Of a DNA stretch of 64,000 nucleotides, positions 48,571-57,839 are shown in pieces. Below the pieces are notes generated by a model that saw nothing but the letters and a program-made list of their open reading frames with translations, did not search any database and was not told the origin of the DNA. The first letter of the stretch is position 1; every line of letters starts with the position of its first letter. The position numbers were made by a program, and so were the translations under genes. Source of the DNA: Mycobacterium asiaticum DSM 44297 (GTDB taxonomy: Bacteria; Actinomycetota; Actinomycetes; Mycobacteriales; Mycobacteriaceae); the NCBI RefSeq assembly GCF_000613245.1, contig NZ_HG964937.1, positions 1,550,523 to 1,614,522 on the forward strand, in the 5' to 3' direction.

Positions 48571-50403
48571 TTATTTGGTCTTCTTCTCCGCGACCGCGGC
48601 GCTGAGGCCTTCGGCGAGATCTTCGCGGGTCAGCTCACGGAATCGGCGCATCTGCGCTTCGCTGAATTCCATGGAATCGCTGTTGAGCACCGCGTCGAGG
48701 TCTTCGTCGTCGAGCCGGAAGCTGCGGTGGTCACGCGCCTTCTCCACCACGTTCCGGACGAAGCCGGCATTGCCCAGCATGTCGATCCCGCGGATCAAAT
48801 CGCCGTCCTCGGAGTAAGTCTCGTCGGAGTAGAACTTGGTGTACGACGGCAACAGGATGGCGGCCTCGTGCTCGGTGATGACGTCCTCGTTCTCCCGGCC
48901 CATCAGGATGGTCAACGCGACGAGTTCTTCCGGTGTGTAACTGAAGAATTCGATGACGGTCGAAAACCGCCGCCGCAGGCCCTGGTTCACCTCGAGCATC
49001 TTTTCCATCGCCTTGGCGTACCCGGCGCCGAACACCACGAGTTCGTCGCGATGGTTCTCCATGTAGAGCAGCAGCGTGTTGATGATGGCGTTACCGTACG
49101 GGTCACCCTGCGAGTAACCCTTCTCGTGCAGCGTGTGCATCTCGTCGAAGAACACCGCACCGCCGAGCGCTCCTTCGAGCATCTCTTCGCAGTTCTTCTC
49201 CGCGTCGGCCATGTAGCGGCCCAGCAGCTTGGTACGACTGGTCTCCACCACCAGCGGCTTGCGCAGCACCGTCAGCCCGCACAGCTGCTTGGTGAAAGCC
49301 CTTGCCACCGAGGTCTTTCCGGTTCCCGGTGGGCCCAGTAGCAGGGTGTGCCGCGACGTCACCGGAACCGGCAGCCCCATCTTGGCGCGCGCGAGGTTCA
49401 CCTTCGTCGTCGACTTGATGAGCTTGATTTCCTTCTTGGCCTGCTCCATGCCGAGCATCGCGTTGAGCTCGGCGTCGCCCTCGGCCAGGTACTTCGCGGC
49501 CTCTTCGGCGTGCCGGGCGGCCTCGGCCTGCGCCCGCGTGGGTGCACTGTCCGGATCCCATGGATCCGTGCGCGCCTCAATGGTTTCCGGGTCGGTGAGC
49601 ACCAACCGGAAATTGGGGTTGTCCAGCGCTTCGCGGGCAGGGGTGAACTTCGCGTCGCGGGAATACACCCGACGCAGCAGTTCGACGGCTTCCTCCTCAC
49701 GGCCCACGTGGCGCAGGCACATGCCCTGGGTGTACAGGGCGATGTTCGCCGCGCCGGGCACGCGGTCGCCTTCGATGGCTTCCTGCCCCCGTCGGAATGC
49801 CTCCTCGAACACCCCGAGGGAGGCCAGCGCCGTAGTGGCCATCGCGGCTCCCGCCGCCTTCAGTTCCGGATGACGCCACGGAGTGGCTTCGGGGAACTGG
49901 GCCAGCACATCCGGCCACCGCTTGGTGCGGAAGTAGAGCACCCCTCGCACGTAGCTCACGAGTTCCGAATCGAACGGGTGCCGTGGTTCGGTCGCGTCGA
50001 GCAGGTCCGCGGCCTCTTTGTACCGCTTGTTCTCGGCAAGCACCGCCGCGTAAGCACAGGCCAGCGAGTCCACACTGGTCACCGCCAGCCGCAGGAACAG
50101 CCCGTCGGAAACCTCCGGCCGGAACTGCAAATCCGTCACGCCGAGGCGACGGGTCTCCCATCCGAACGTCCGTACCGCCGCCCACGCGCCCGCGAGCACC
50201 TCGAGGCTCTGGTCACCGGCGAGTATCCGCGCCAGCCAGGCGTCGCACATCCCGGGATCCAGCGTGGTGGCAGTCGTGAACATCTGCGCCGCAACCTGCG
50301 GATTGTGGCTGGGCTGCAGGCCGTTGACGGAAATTCCGGATGCCAGCAGGCCGGCCACCATGGCGTTTCTGGCATCTTCGGCGGTCGACTGCGTGCGCGT
50401 CAT
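48571..50403 (-). CDS. eccA5: EccA5, AAA+ ATPase of ESX-5
   Basis: This 610-residue cytosolic protein has an N-terminal TPR-like helical domain (about 1-280) and a C-terminal CbxX/CfqX-type AAA+ ATPase with Walker A LLLGPPGTGKTSVARAF (about 350), Walker B GAVFFDEMHTL and the following LRRRFSTVIEFFSYTPEEL. It is thought to separate EspG chaperones from PE/PPE substrates (family knowledge). ATG 50403 overlaps the eccE5 stop (ATGA), placing it in the ESX-5 operon. Confidence 0.96.
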   Translation of the reverse strand: MTRTQSTAEDARNAMVAGLLASGISVNGLQPSHNPQVAAQMFTTATTLDPGMCDAWLARILAGDQSLEVLAGAWAAVRTFGWETRRLGVTDLQFRPEVSDGLFLRLAVTSVDSLACAYAAVLAENKRYKEAADLLDATEPRHPFDSELVSYVRGVLYFRTKRWPDVLAQFPEATPWRHPELKAAGAAMATTALASLGVFEEAFRRGQEAIEGDRVPGAANIALYTQGMCLRHVGREEEAVELLRRVYSRDAKFTPAREALDNPNFRLVLTDPETIEARTDPWDPDSAPTRAQAEAARHAEEAAKYLAEGDAELNAMLGMEQAKKEIKLIKSTTKVNLARAKMGLPVPVTSRHTLLLGPPGTGKTSVARAFTKQLCGLTVLRKPLVVETSRTKLLGRYMADAEKNCEEMLEGALGGAVFFDEMHTLHEKGYSQGDPYGNAIINTLLLYMENHRDELVVFGAGYAKAMEKMLEVNQGLRRRFSTVIEFFSYTPEELVALTILMGRENEDVITEHEAAILLPSYTKFYSDETYSEDGDLIRGIDMLGNAGFVRNVVEKARDHRSFRLDDEDLDAVLNSDSMEFSEAQMRRFRELTREDLAEGLSAAVAEKKTK

Positions 50404-51608
50404 TGCGTTGCTGAGCTGATGGCGTGCTCCGGCTCAGGACCCACTGGTAATTCCAGCTCGTCGTGGTCTCGTAAGTCGCGGCCCGGCACGACTAGGGGCG
50501 AACGGGTGGAGGGGGCCGGCAGACTGGCCCGCACCGCGGCCAGCTGGCGTCCGGTGAGCCGGTTGAGGCCCGTGGAAAGTTGCCTGGGCAGCCTGGATTC
50601 GCTGTGGTAGCGCACCCACGCCGACAGCCGCGGCCGTCCGTCGTGCGTCGCCAGGCGCAAGGTGAGCACGGTCGCGCCCACTTCGGGGGCGTCCGACAGC
50701 CACACGTCGGCCAGTGTCGCCGAGTCGATGTCCGTCGGCGTCACCCAGAAGCTTGTGACGAATCCGTTGAAGTGCTTGAGGTGTCGCCACCCCGGCCGGC
50801 TCCAGGTCGGTTCCAGGTCGGCAAGCACCGCGCTGTCCACCTCGGCGAGCTCATCGGCGGTCAACGGACGGGCGGCACAGCTCTGCCCGTCGAGATCCTG
50901 GACCAACCGCTCGGTGGCCGCCACTATCGTCGAGGCCAGCGAATCGCGGCACACCACGGCCTCCACGTTGCGCAGCGGATTCATCCGCAACACCAGCCAG
51001 GTCCGCCTGCGGTTGCCGCCGGGTTGATCCCCGACCATCCCCCACTCTTCGGGCCCCCACTCCTCCAGCGAGGCCGACGCCTTCGCGGCGGCCGCGCCGC
51101 CGCGCACCTGCACCGAAACGATGTCGATGGCGTCGAGGTGAATGTCGAACTGCCGCAGCCCATCTGCGACCGCCGCTACCGGCAGTATCGGGACCGACCC
51201 GGTGCGATGCCGGTGCCGGCCGGACGGGTCGGCATCGCCGCCGCCCACCTCGACAACCGTCACGAGCTGACCGAGGTACTCCCGGACCCCGACCGTGTCG
51301 CGCCCGAACCGTCGCTTGTAGTCGACGGCCGGCGTGCATCCGGCACCCAGGGCGGTACCCGGGTCGGCGGACCAATCCCACAGCCAGTTGGCGACGCCGC
51401 TGGTGACCGTGATCCCGTGATAGGTGACCAGCGACAGTAGCGTCACCAGGACGGCGATACCGACGCCGATCCACCATGCAATCCGGTTCTCGCCCTGCCA
51501 CGAGTCGGGAGCGTGGCTGGCGAGCACCAAGATCAGCACGTCAGCCAGGAATACCGCGGTCAGACGTGGCCATGACAACGCCAACCCTAACTTCCGCTGT
51601 GCCTTCAT
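50400..51608 (-). CDS. eccE5: EccE5, membrane component of ESX-5
   Basis: This 402-residue protein has two N-terminal transmembrane helices (FLADVLILVLASHA; IAWWIGVGIAVLVTLLSLVTY, about 15-60) and a soluble EccE domain (FGRDTVGVREYLGQLV; GLRQFDIHLDAIDIVSVQV; TWSRPGWRHLKHFNGFVTSFW, quoted in parts). EccE5 sits at the periphery of the hexameric ESX membrane complex. The start is ATG 51608 (MKAQRKLGLALSW), overlapping the mycP5 stop by 4 nt; the longer open frame upstream is antisense-like read-through. Confidence 0.93.
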   Translation of the reverse strand: MKAQRKLGLALSWPRLTAVFLADVLILVLASHAPDSWQGENRIAWWIGVGIAVLVTLLSLVTYHGITVTSGVANWLWDWSADPGTALGAGCTPAVDYKRRFGRDTVGVREYLGQLVTVVEVGGGDADPSGRHRHRTGSVPILPVAAVADGLRQFDIHLDAIDIVSVQVRGGAAAAKASASLEEWGPEEWGMVGDQPGGNRRRTWLVLRMNPLRNVEAVVCRDSLASTIVAATERLVQDLDGQSCAARPLTADELAEVDSAVLADLEPTWSRPGWRHLKHFNGFVTSFWVTPTDIDSATLADVWLSDAPEVGATVLTLRLATHDGRPRLSAWVRYHSESRLPRQLSTGLNRLTGRQLAAVRASLPAPSTRSPLVVPGRDLRDHDELELPVGPEPEHAISSATQ

Positions 51609-53456
51609 TGCTGTTTCCGCGATCGTCGCATCAAAGTCGCTGTACCGAACACTGCTCCGCCTATCAATAGTGCCGCAGTCAGGCCCCCGGTGGCCACCCA
51701 CACCGGCGTCATATTGCGCGGTGCGGGCGCCTTCGGCAGCGACAGCGGCGCCGAAAGTTGCTTGGGTGCTTCGGGCGGTCCCTTCGGGACATCCCAGGTC
51801 AGTGCGGCTACGGGGTCAACCACACCGTATCCGACCTGATTGTCCACCCCCCGCGCGGGCGCCCTGGCGGTGTGGATCAGGCGTTGCATGACCTGGTAAG
51901 CCGACAAGTCCGGGAACTTCGCACGCACCAGCGCGGCCACACCCGAAACGATCGCCGTGGCGAAGCTGGTCCCGGCCGGCACCAGCAACGTGTTGTCCGG
52001 GCCGTCGATCGCGTTGATCAGGCCGTCGTCGCGGGGCGAAAGTCCCATGACGTCGGTTCCCGGTGCCGACAGCGACACCCAGGGCCCGGCGATGCTCATC
52101 TGCGACAGCGGTTGACCGTTGGTGTCGACCGCGCCGACGGTCAGCACGTAGTCACTGAACCACGACGGCGTCACGACGGTGGTGACGGAATTCCACACCC
52201 GCGGGTCATTGGGCGACAACGGGTCGAAGATCGGATTTTGCTTGCAGTCCTTCTTGCTGTTGTCACCGGCCGCGGCCACGATCAACGCGTTCTTGTCGAC
52301 CGCGGCGTAGTGCACCGCGGCACCCAGGGCGCGCTGGTCGATGATGTTGCGAGCACTCATGCAGGTCACGTCGGAGATGTTGATGATCGACGCGCCCATG
52401 TTGGCAGCATGCACGATCGCGCGCGCCATGGTCTGCACATTGTCGATCTTGGCGGCCGTCTGCGGATCTTCGTCGCCGGTGTAGGCGTCCTTGAGACCGA
52501 AGGCCTGGCTCGACTGGCGGATCGAGATCAGCTCGACATCGGGGGCCACCCCACTGAAGGCATCGGGTGCCGGTCCGGGCGGGGCAGGCAGTGCCGGCGC
52601 CGCCGTGGGACTGGGTGGCGGCGCGGGCGACGATGTCGACGGCGCTGACGACGAGGTCGAGGGCGCTGACGATGAAGGCGCAGTTGACGGCGTCGGCGAG
52701 GTTGACGGCGTTGGTGCCAGCGGGCGCGGGTGGTCGACGGGTTGCACCCGGGCGCCGCCCGAGTAACCCGGAATCGTCACTGTGCCGCCGCCTCGATTGC
52801 CGGACGGAGCCTGACCCGGACCTGGTGCCGGTCCGGGTCCGGCACCCTCGCTCGGGGGCGGGGGCGCCGGGATCACCGTGATCGTTGGGCCGGGCACCGG
52901 TGACAACGTCACGGTCTGCGGTGGCGGCGGCTTCTCGGTTGTCGGCACGGTGACCGGCCGGCGCGGCGACGCCGGCGGCGGCGCGGCCCCCGCTGGCGGG
53001 CGCGGCGCCGATCATCGAGGCGACCAGGGTGCCGTGCGCGTCGCAGTCCGACAGCCCGTCACCGCCGGCCATCACGTAGTCGCCGCCGGGGATCAGCCGC
53101 GGCAGCCGCGGGTGTGGCGTCACGCCGGTGTCGATGACCGCGACCTTGATACCTTCGCCCCGGCCGAACTGCCACGCCTCGTTGAGGTTGAGCATCTCCA
53201 TGTACTTCGGCGGAATCTTGAAGTCCGTGCCCGGCATGACCCCTACTTCGGTGCAGTAGGAGTTCTGCTTGGTCGGCGCGATTGGGCCCGGGGGGCTGTC
53301 GGGCGGCAACGCCCCCGGGTCGATCGCCGGCGGCGTGATCGCGTGCGCCGGCGGCATGCCGGCCAGTGCACCAACTGTCAGCAGCATCGCGGCGACGGTC
53401 GCGCTGGTCGCGCGACCCCGCCACGATCGGCTGCTAACGGTATCGAATGGCTGCAT
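51605..53456 (-). pseudogene. mycP5: MycP5, mycosin serine protease of ESX-5, with a frameshift in the linker
   Basis: This subtilisin-like membrane protease stabilises the ESX-5 complex. Frame one (ATG 53456) gives the signal peptide (about 1-39), N-terminal extension YCTEVGVMPGTDF, the Asp motif VAVIDTGVTPHP and the His motif DAHGTLVASMIGAAPASGG. At the C5 run 52987-52991 it slips. Frame two supplies RRPVTVPTTEKPPPPQ, a long Pro/Ser/Thr linker, VISIRQSSQAFG-like sequence, the Ser motif PAGTSFATAIVSG and the C-terminal helix plus RRSRKQQ. One C too many (or two too few) explains the shift. All catalytic residues survive across frames, so a sequencing error is plausible. The gene overlaps eccD5 by 23 nt and eccE5 by 4 nt. 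Confidence 0.88.
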
Positions 53457-54945
53457 AGACGTTCATCAACCACAATGCCAGCGGGAAGATCGGGATCAAG
53501 CAGATGTACTCGAGCCACTCTACGAACTTCCGGAACAGCGGGCTGTAGATCGTGTTCGGCACCACCGCTGCGGCCGTCATCCCCGCCGCGGGAAGCAGCA
53601 CCAGAATCGCGGCCGAAACCGACACCGCCAGCGGCGAGGCCAGCACGAACGCGTACCGCACCAGCACCGCGGCGATGATGATCACGCCGGTGGCGGCCAG
53701 CGTGATGGCCTGCCAGCGGTCTACGTACGAGCGACCGCGCAGCAACAGGAAGCCGGCGGTGAAGCTTGCCAGGATCAGCGGCAGCCAACGCTCGCTGGCG
53801 TGCGGGTTGCACAGCGCGCTCAGGCAGATGACCACCAGCACGCCGAGGCCCACCAGCAGACCGCTCAAGAAGGAACGGGCACGCTCGGCCTGCAGCAGCA
53901 CGTCGCGGACCGAAGCAGGTCCTTCCAGGGTCGGCGGACCGCCCTCCGAGCGCACCACGGTGGTCGGCAGGTCGGGCCGGGCCTCGAAGACCCATCGGCT
54001 GGTGGCCGATGGGAACACCGGTAGCCGGATCCCGGCCAGGCGGCGGGACAGGGCCGGCGCGGCGTGGTAGAGGATGACACTGGTCAGCAGCAGGCAGGCC
54101 AGCATGGTCACCGCGCTGGTGCCCGCGACCATGCGGGCCACGCTGGCGATCGTCGCCAGTGCGGTGATGGTGACGACCGCGGTGTAGATCGCCAGTCGGC
54201 GACCGGTGAACTTCAACGCCAGCGTCGCAGCGACCGCGCTGACTCCGAAGCCCAGCACCGCGTTCGGGGACCCGACCGGGCCGGGTGGTGCCGCGGCGGC
54301 CGCCACGGTGAGCGGCACCAGCCCGCTCATCAGCAGGATGTCGGCCACACGGCGGTCGGCGTCCGTCTTGGCGCGCATCAGCAGCAGCATGCTGACCGCC
54401 AGCACCAGCACGGCGATGATCGAGGTGAAGATCGTGGTCAACCACGAGTTGTGGTGCCAGCGCCACCAGCCGAGCACACCGGAGGCCAGCACCACGCCGG
54501 TGGCCACCATCGCGGCACCCACCTGGACGGCGACGACGGGGTCGATCGCGGCGAAACGCTTGCTCAGGTTGGCCGAGACCGCCGTCGAGATGTGCTCGAT
54601 GACCTGCGAGCGGTGTTCGCCGTCCGGAATGAACCGGATCCACAGGCGGTCACCGTCGTAGACGTCCTGCTCGGTCAGCGATTGCGTGGCGCGCAGCGGC
54701 GAGCCGTCTACCAGGCACAGCGCCCAGCGGCCCCGGCCGGTCGCTTCCAGCGGAGTCTCGCCGAGCTCCCGAAGCCGGCTGTTGACCACCTTGAGCAGCG
54801 GATCGGTCATCACCGAGACTGGGGCGTTGGCGTCCAGCAATACGCCGATCTGAACACCTTCGCCGGCCATGATGCCGATGACGACGGCCCTGGGCGACGA
54901 AACGCCCTCAACGTCAGTCTGTGGCGCATCAGCTACTGCGGTCAT
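53434..54945 (-). CDS. eccD5: EccD5, channel-like membrane component of ESX-5
   Basis: This 503-residue protein has a ubiquitin-like cytoplasmic N-terminal domain (about 20-115: VQIGVLLDANAPVSVMTDPLLK; QDVYDGDRLWIRF, in parts) and about eleven transmembrane helices from residue 130 on. EccD dimers line the centre of the ESX membrane complex. ATG 54945 is preceded by CAGGA at short spacing. A 271-nt gene-free gap separates it from espG5. The 3' end overlaps mycP5. Confidence 0.95.
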   Translation of the reverse strand: MTAVADAPQTDVEGVSSPRAVVIGIMAGEGVQIGVLLDANAPVSVMTDPLLKVVNSRLRELGETPLEATGRGRWALCLVDGSPLRATQSLTEQDVYDGDRLWIRFIPDGEHRSQVIEHISTAVSANLSKRFAAIDPVVAVQVGAAMVATGVVLASGVLGWWRWHHNSWLTTIFTSIIAVLVLAVSMLLLMRAKTDADRRVADILLMSGLVPLTVAAAAAPPGPVGSPNAVLGFGVSAVAATLALKFTGRRLAIYTAVVTITALATIASVARMVAGTSAVTMLACLLLTSVILYHAAPALSRRLAGIRLPVFPSATSRWVFEARPDLPTTVVRSEGGPPTLEGPASVRDVLLQAERARSFLSGLLVGLGVLVVICLSALCNPHASERWLPLILASFTAGFLLLRGRSYVDRWQAITLAATGVIIIAAVLVRYAFVLASPLAVSVSAAILVLLPAAGMTAAAVVPNTIYSPLFRKFVEWLEYICLIPIFPLALWLMNVYAAIRYR

Positions 54946-55216
54946 CGTCCTGCACCCCCTGCCTTTGCAATCGTGCTAATGAGTGTCGGTAACGCGGGCG
55001 GCTGCATCGGTGTATTCACCGAGGCGCCGTAACCCTTTTGGAGTTGCGGCTGGACTGACTCCGATTTCATTTGCCTCGCCTCGCGGTCAATAGTTGTGGT
55101 TGACGTGTGGTTTTTCAGTTTTGGCAGCTTGCTCCACAGCAGTATGCCGTGTTGGCATCCAGCTCGCATTTTATGTTCAAAAATGTTGTCGCACTGCGCG
55201 TCTCGTAACAGCGCTG

Positions 55217-56119
55217 TTAAACCCTGCTATGCGTTTTCCACTCGCCATACGGCAAAGTGTCCAAAACTGTCTTTACACCCACTTGCACGAGTTGCGGAGT
55301 GGCCGGGCAGATAGCCAGCCACGCTTCGCCGGAGCCGGCCGTGCGGGCCTGCTGGTAGAGCGCGATGCGCCCGCCGGACCCGTCCTTGAGGGACAGGACC
55401 GAGGCGCTGGGACCCTTCGCGTCGTCCCGGTACTGCCGGGCGTACACCGCAACCTCGGCCGCGGGGTCGGACAGGGCCTGACCGAGCGCGGCCACCGTGG
55501 AGGCACTGATGCCCATGCGCCGCAGATCGCCACCGGAGAAGACGTTGAAGCCCGATTCCTGCCACGACTTGGTGGCCTCGAGCATCTCCTCGAGCGGGAC
55601 GTTGACGGCGTTGATCGCCGCCGGATCCGCGTGGTGAATGGACTCGAGGCCGTCCATCACCAGGGCGGCGATGGAGGCGCTGTCCGAGACGGTGACGTCG
55701 TCCACCGTGATGTCGTTGCCTACCCGGACCGCGGAAACCCAGTGCTGGCCACGCCGGGCCAGGACCACGCGGAACTCGTTGTCGGGGATGTCCCGGGAAC
55801 CGGGAACCTGGTTCTCCTCCTCGACCACGCCGTAGAGCAGTTTGCCGCGGGACAGCAGTGCGACGACTTCGAGATCAGGCGCGGCGAGCACTTTCATCCT
55901 GGCCGCCACATGCTCGTTGACCTGGTCGCCGACCACGATGCCCTGCTCGCGCATCACCGCCATACCGGGGTGCTCGTTGAGCCAGTCGTTGTTGTCGGTG
56001 GAAACATACGGCCGGCACCGAAGTTCGGGTGCGACGTGCCGAATGTCCAGCAATGCCTGAAGCATCCAGAAACCGTCTACGTTGACGGTGATGTCGGTGC
56101 GGGTGCTCTGTTGATCCAT
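55217..56119 (-). CDS. espG5: EspG5, PE/PPE-specific secretion chaperone
   Basis: This 300-residue EspG-family protein reads TVNVDGFWMLQALLDIRHVAPEL at the N-terminus (in part). EspG5 binds the tip of the PPE subunit of PE-PPE dimers, keeps them soluble and routes them to ESX-5. It lies between esxN and eccD5, the conserved position. With two PE but nine PPE genes in the window, most of its local clients must pair with PE proteins encoded elsewhere, or be bound in some other way. Confidence 0.95.
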   Translation of the reverse strand: MDQQSTRTDITVNVDGFWMLQALLDIRHVAPELRCRPYVSTDNNDWLNEHPGMAVMREQGIVVGDQVNEHVAARMKVLAAPDLEVVALLSRGKLLYGVVEEENQVPGSRDIPDNEFRVVLARRGQHWVSAVRVGNDITVDDVTVSDSASIAALVMDGLESIHHADPAAINAVNVPLEEMLEATKSWQESGFNVFSGGDLRRMGISASTVAALGQALSDPAAEVAVYARQYRDDAKGPSASVLSLKDGSGGRIALYQQARTAGSGEAWLAICPATPQLVQVGVKTVLDTLPYGEWKTHSRV

Positions 56120-56222
56120 CCCTACCCTCTGTGGTCCTCAGTCATGCGATATCCAATTGACTGCAAGGCACAGCAGCACACCGTCTTGCTTTGGTGTGCT
56201 GCCGCGCCCGCAGTTTCAGTTG

Positions 56223-56507
56223 TTAGGCCCAGCTGGAGCCGACGGCGCTGTCCGTCTGCGCCATGTTGCTGCCGGCGCTCTGAACCTTCTGGCCGTGCTG
56301 GTTGGCCTGCTCGTAGATCACCTGGAAGTTGCGGCCCAACTGGGCGATGAACTCCTGGCAAGCCACCGAACCGGCGCCGCCCCAGAAGTCACCGGCAGCC
56401 AGCACATCGCGAACGATGGCCTGGTGCTCGGCCTCCAAGTTGGCGGCCTGGGCGCGGATGAGCGCACCGTGCGCGTCAACATCCCCGAACTGGTAATTGA
56501 TGGTCAT
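56223..56507 (-). CDS. esxN: EsxN, WXG100 secreted protein
   Basis: This 94-residue ESAT-6-like protein (MTINYQFGDVDAHGALIRAQ) has a WxG-type turn FWGGAGS at about 42 and ends GSNMAQTDSAVGSSWA. It forms the heterodimer partner of the EsxM-type protein encoded 50 nt upstream, and together they are exported by ESX-5. ATG 56507 has an AGGAG site upstream. Confidence 0.96.
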   Translation of the reverse strand: MTINYQFGDVDAHGALIRAQAANLEAEHQAIVRDVLAAGDFWGGAGSVACQEFIAQLGRNFQVIYEQANQHGQKVQSAGSNMAQTDSAVGSSWA

Positions 56508-56557
56508 TGAAGTTTTCTCCTAACGTGAAAAAGCGTACGCAGCGAGTAGCTGGATGG

Positions 56558-56854
56558 CTAGCTGGACAGGATTTGCTGGGAGGCCTGCTCTTGCTGCTCG
56601 TAGTTGTTCGCGTCGCGGATCAGTCCGTCACGCACGCCGTGCAGCATGTTCACAATGTTGCGGAAGGCCTGGTTCATCTGGCTCATGGTGTCCAGCGAGG
56701 TGGCCTGGGCCATACCGCTCCAGCCCGCACCGGCGATGTTCTGCGAGGACGCCCACATCCGGCGAGCTTCGTCCTCGACGGTCTGAGCGTGGGTCTCGAA
56801 GCGGCCCGCCATGTCCCGCATAGCGTGCGGGTCGGTCATAAAACGCGTAGTCAC
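56558..56854 (-). CDS. esxM: EsxM, WXG100 secreted protein (CFP-10-like partner of EsxN)
   Basis: This 98-residue protein (TTRFMTDPHAMRDMAGRFE) has the WSG motif AGWSGMAQ near 45 and the ESX secretion signal region with YEQQEQASQQILSS, where YxxxE/D lies at the C-terminus. Start GTG 56854, 7 nt after AAGGAG, matches the usual 98-residue length; upstream in-frame ATG 56923 does not. It is the first gene of the esxM-esxN pair. Confidence 0.95.
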   Translation of the reverse strand: MTTRFMTDPHAMRDMAGRFETHAQTVEDEARRMWASSQNIAGAGWSGMAQATSLDTMSQMNQAFRNIVNMLHGVRDGLIRDANNYEQQEQASQQILSS

Positions 56855-57178
56855 GTGATAACTCCTTCTTCTGCTACTTGATGCCTTGATGTCTTGAAAG
56901 ACGCGATGGCCGATCGGCTGCAAGGTGCAACTACCGACCGGAGAAAATCGGACTGTCCTCCTTTTCCGTCAGCCGGTGGCCACCGGGCTTCGTAGCGGTC
57001 GGAAGGTTGTCGATCCCAGACTCCGTTGTCTGAGTGACGGCGAATGCAGGTGAACCGAAGCAACGGGCCCCGACCAGGCCGGAAACTTCGGACTCACCGC
57101 CAGGTGGGAGGGCGCCAAGAACTTCACTTCTGTGGCTGTCCATCCCAAGTCTGTGCGATCTCGAACTGTCGGCGCTCG
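56855..57178. other. Gene-free region between the PE gene and esxM
   Basis: This 324-nt spacer has only short, domain-free open frames on either strand, none with PE, PPE or Esx features. Its size and position directly upstream of esxM suggest a leader or an extra promoter for the esxM-esxN pair. I saw no clear -10/-35 elements or hairpins. Confidence 0.45.
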
Positions 57179-57478
57179 TCAGCCGGCCGCGGCCGCGTTG
57201 GCGGCTTCGGTCGCCGCGTACGAACCCGAACTGGTGGTCAAGGTGTTCACGAACATCTCGTGGATCGCGGCGGCCTGCGCACTGACGGCCTGGTACATCT
57301 GCGCGTGCGCGGCGAACTGAGCAGCGGTCAGGGCCGACACCTCGTCAGCCGCGGCCGGGACCACACCGGTGGTCGGCGCCGCAGCGGCGGCGTTCTGTGC
57401 ACTCATCGTGGTGCCGATGCCCTGCAGGTTGCCGGCCGCAGCGGCCAGCGCCTCGGGCTGTGTGGTGACGAATGACAT
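57179..57478 (-). CDS. PE family protein (PE19-like)
   Basis: This 99-residue protein is a bare PE domain: MSFVTTQPEALAAAAGNLQG, the linker ATTGVVPAAADEVSALTAAQF-like stretch, and the YxxxD/E export signal in HAQMYQAVSAQAAAIHEMF. It has no C-terminal extension. It lies 361 nt downstream of the PPE at 57840 and upstream of esxM, as PE19 does in M. tuberculosis. PE domains pair with PPE partners for ESX-5 export. It is nearly identical to the PE encoded at 59104-59403. Confidence 0.93.
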   Translation of the reverse strand: MSFVTTQPEALAAAAGNLQGIGTTMSAQNAAAAAPTTGVVPAAADEVSALTAAQFAAHAQMYQAVSAQAAAIHEMFVNTLTTSSGSYAATEAANAAAAG

Positions 57479-57839
57479 GCTATTTCCTCCCTTAATCACC
57501 CCAACGTCCAGTCTCTGCCACAGAGAGTAGATGACTGTGTGGTGCACGGTCGCGTTCGATGCCGCCAGTTCGCAATTGTTCACTCGGCGGCAATACGAAT
57601 TCACCTGCTGTAACGACACATTAACAGCGTCTGACCTGCTCCGTAGGCTCCTGACAGAGACTTCACAGGACCGGCGCGGCCACGCTCCGGTGACGAGCCG
57701 TCCAAAGCCCACTGACCTGCGCGTATGTCCGCCGGCAGGCGACGGCGCGGAAAAAATCTGCCGTGCAACAACACCGCGGCGCGTCCCGAGGGTCATCGGT
57801 GCCCGCGCACTATATATATGTGCCCGACGTGCACGGCGG
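57479..57839. other. Gene-free region upstream of the PE gene
   Basis: This 361-nt spacer contains a TATATATA run (about 57811-57819) flanked by GC-rich DNA, which could be a -10-like region for either strand, about 330 nt from the PE start. No matching -35 box was seen. No gene is supported. M. tuberculosis carries an extra PPE gene (PPE27) in this interval as I recall it; I see no PPE remnant here. Confidence 0.45.

Noticed and set aside
54942..55169. Small minus-strand frame between espG5 and eccD5
   Set aside because: No family resemblance and no convincing ribosome site; it overlaps the eccD5 start.
55094..56350. Plus-strand frame of 418 codons opposite espG5 and esxN
   Set aside because: Antisense shadow of well-supported ESX-5 genes.
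57811..57819. TATATATA as a promoter -10 for the PE-esxM-esxN genes
   Set aside because: No -35 partner at suitable spacing and it is about 330 nt from the start codon; kept only as a remark.
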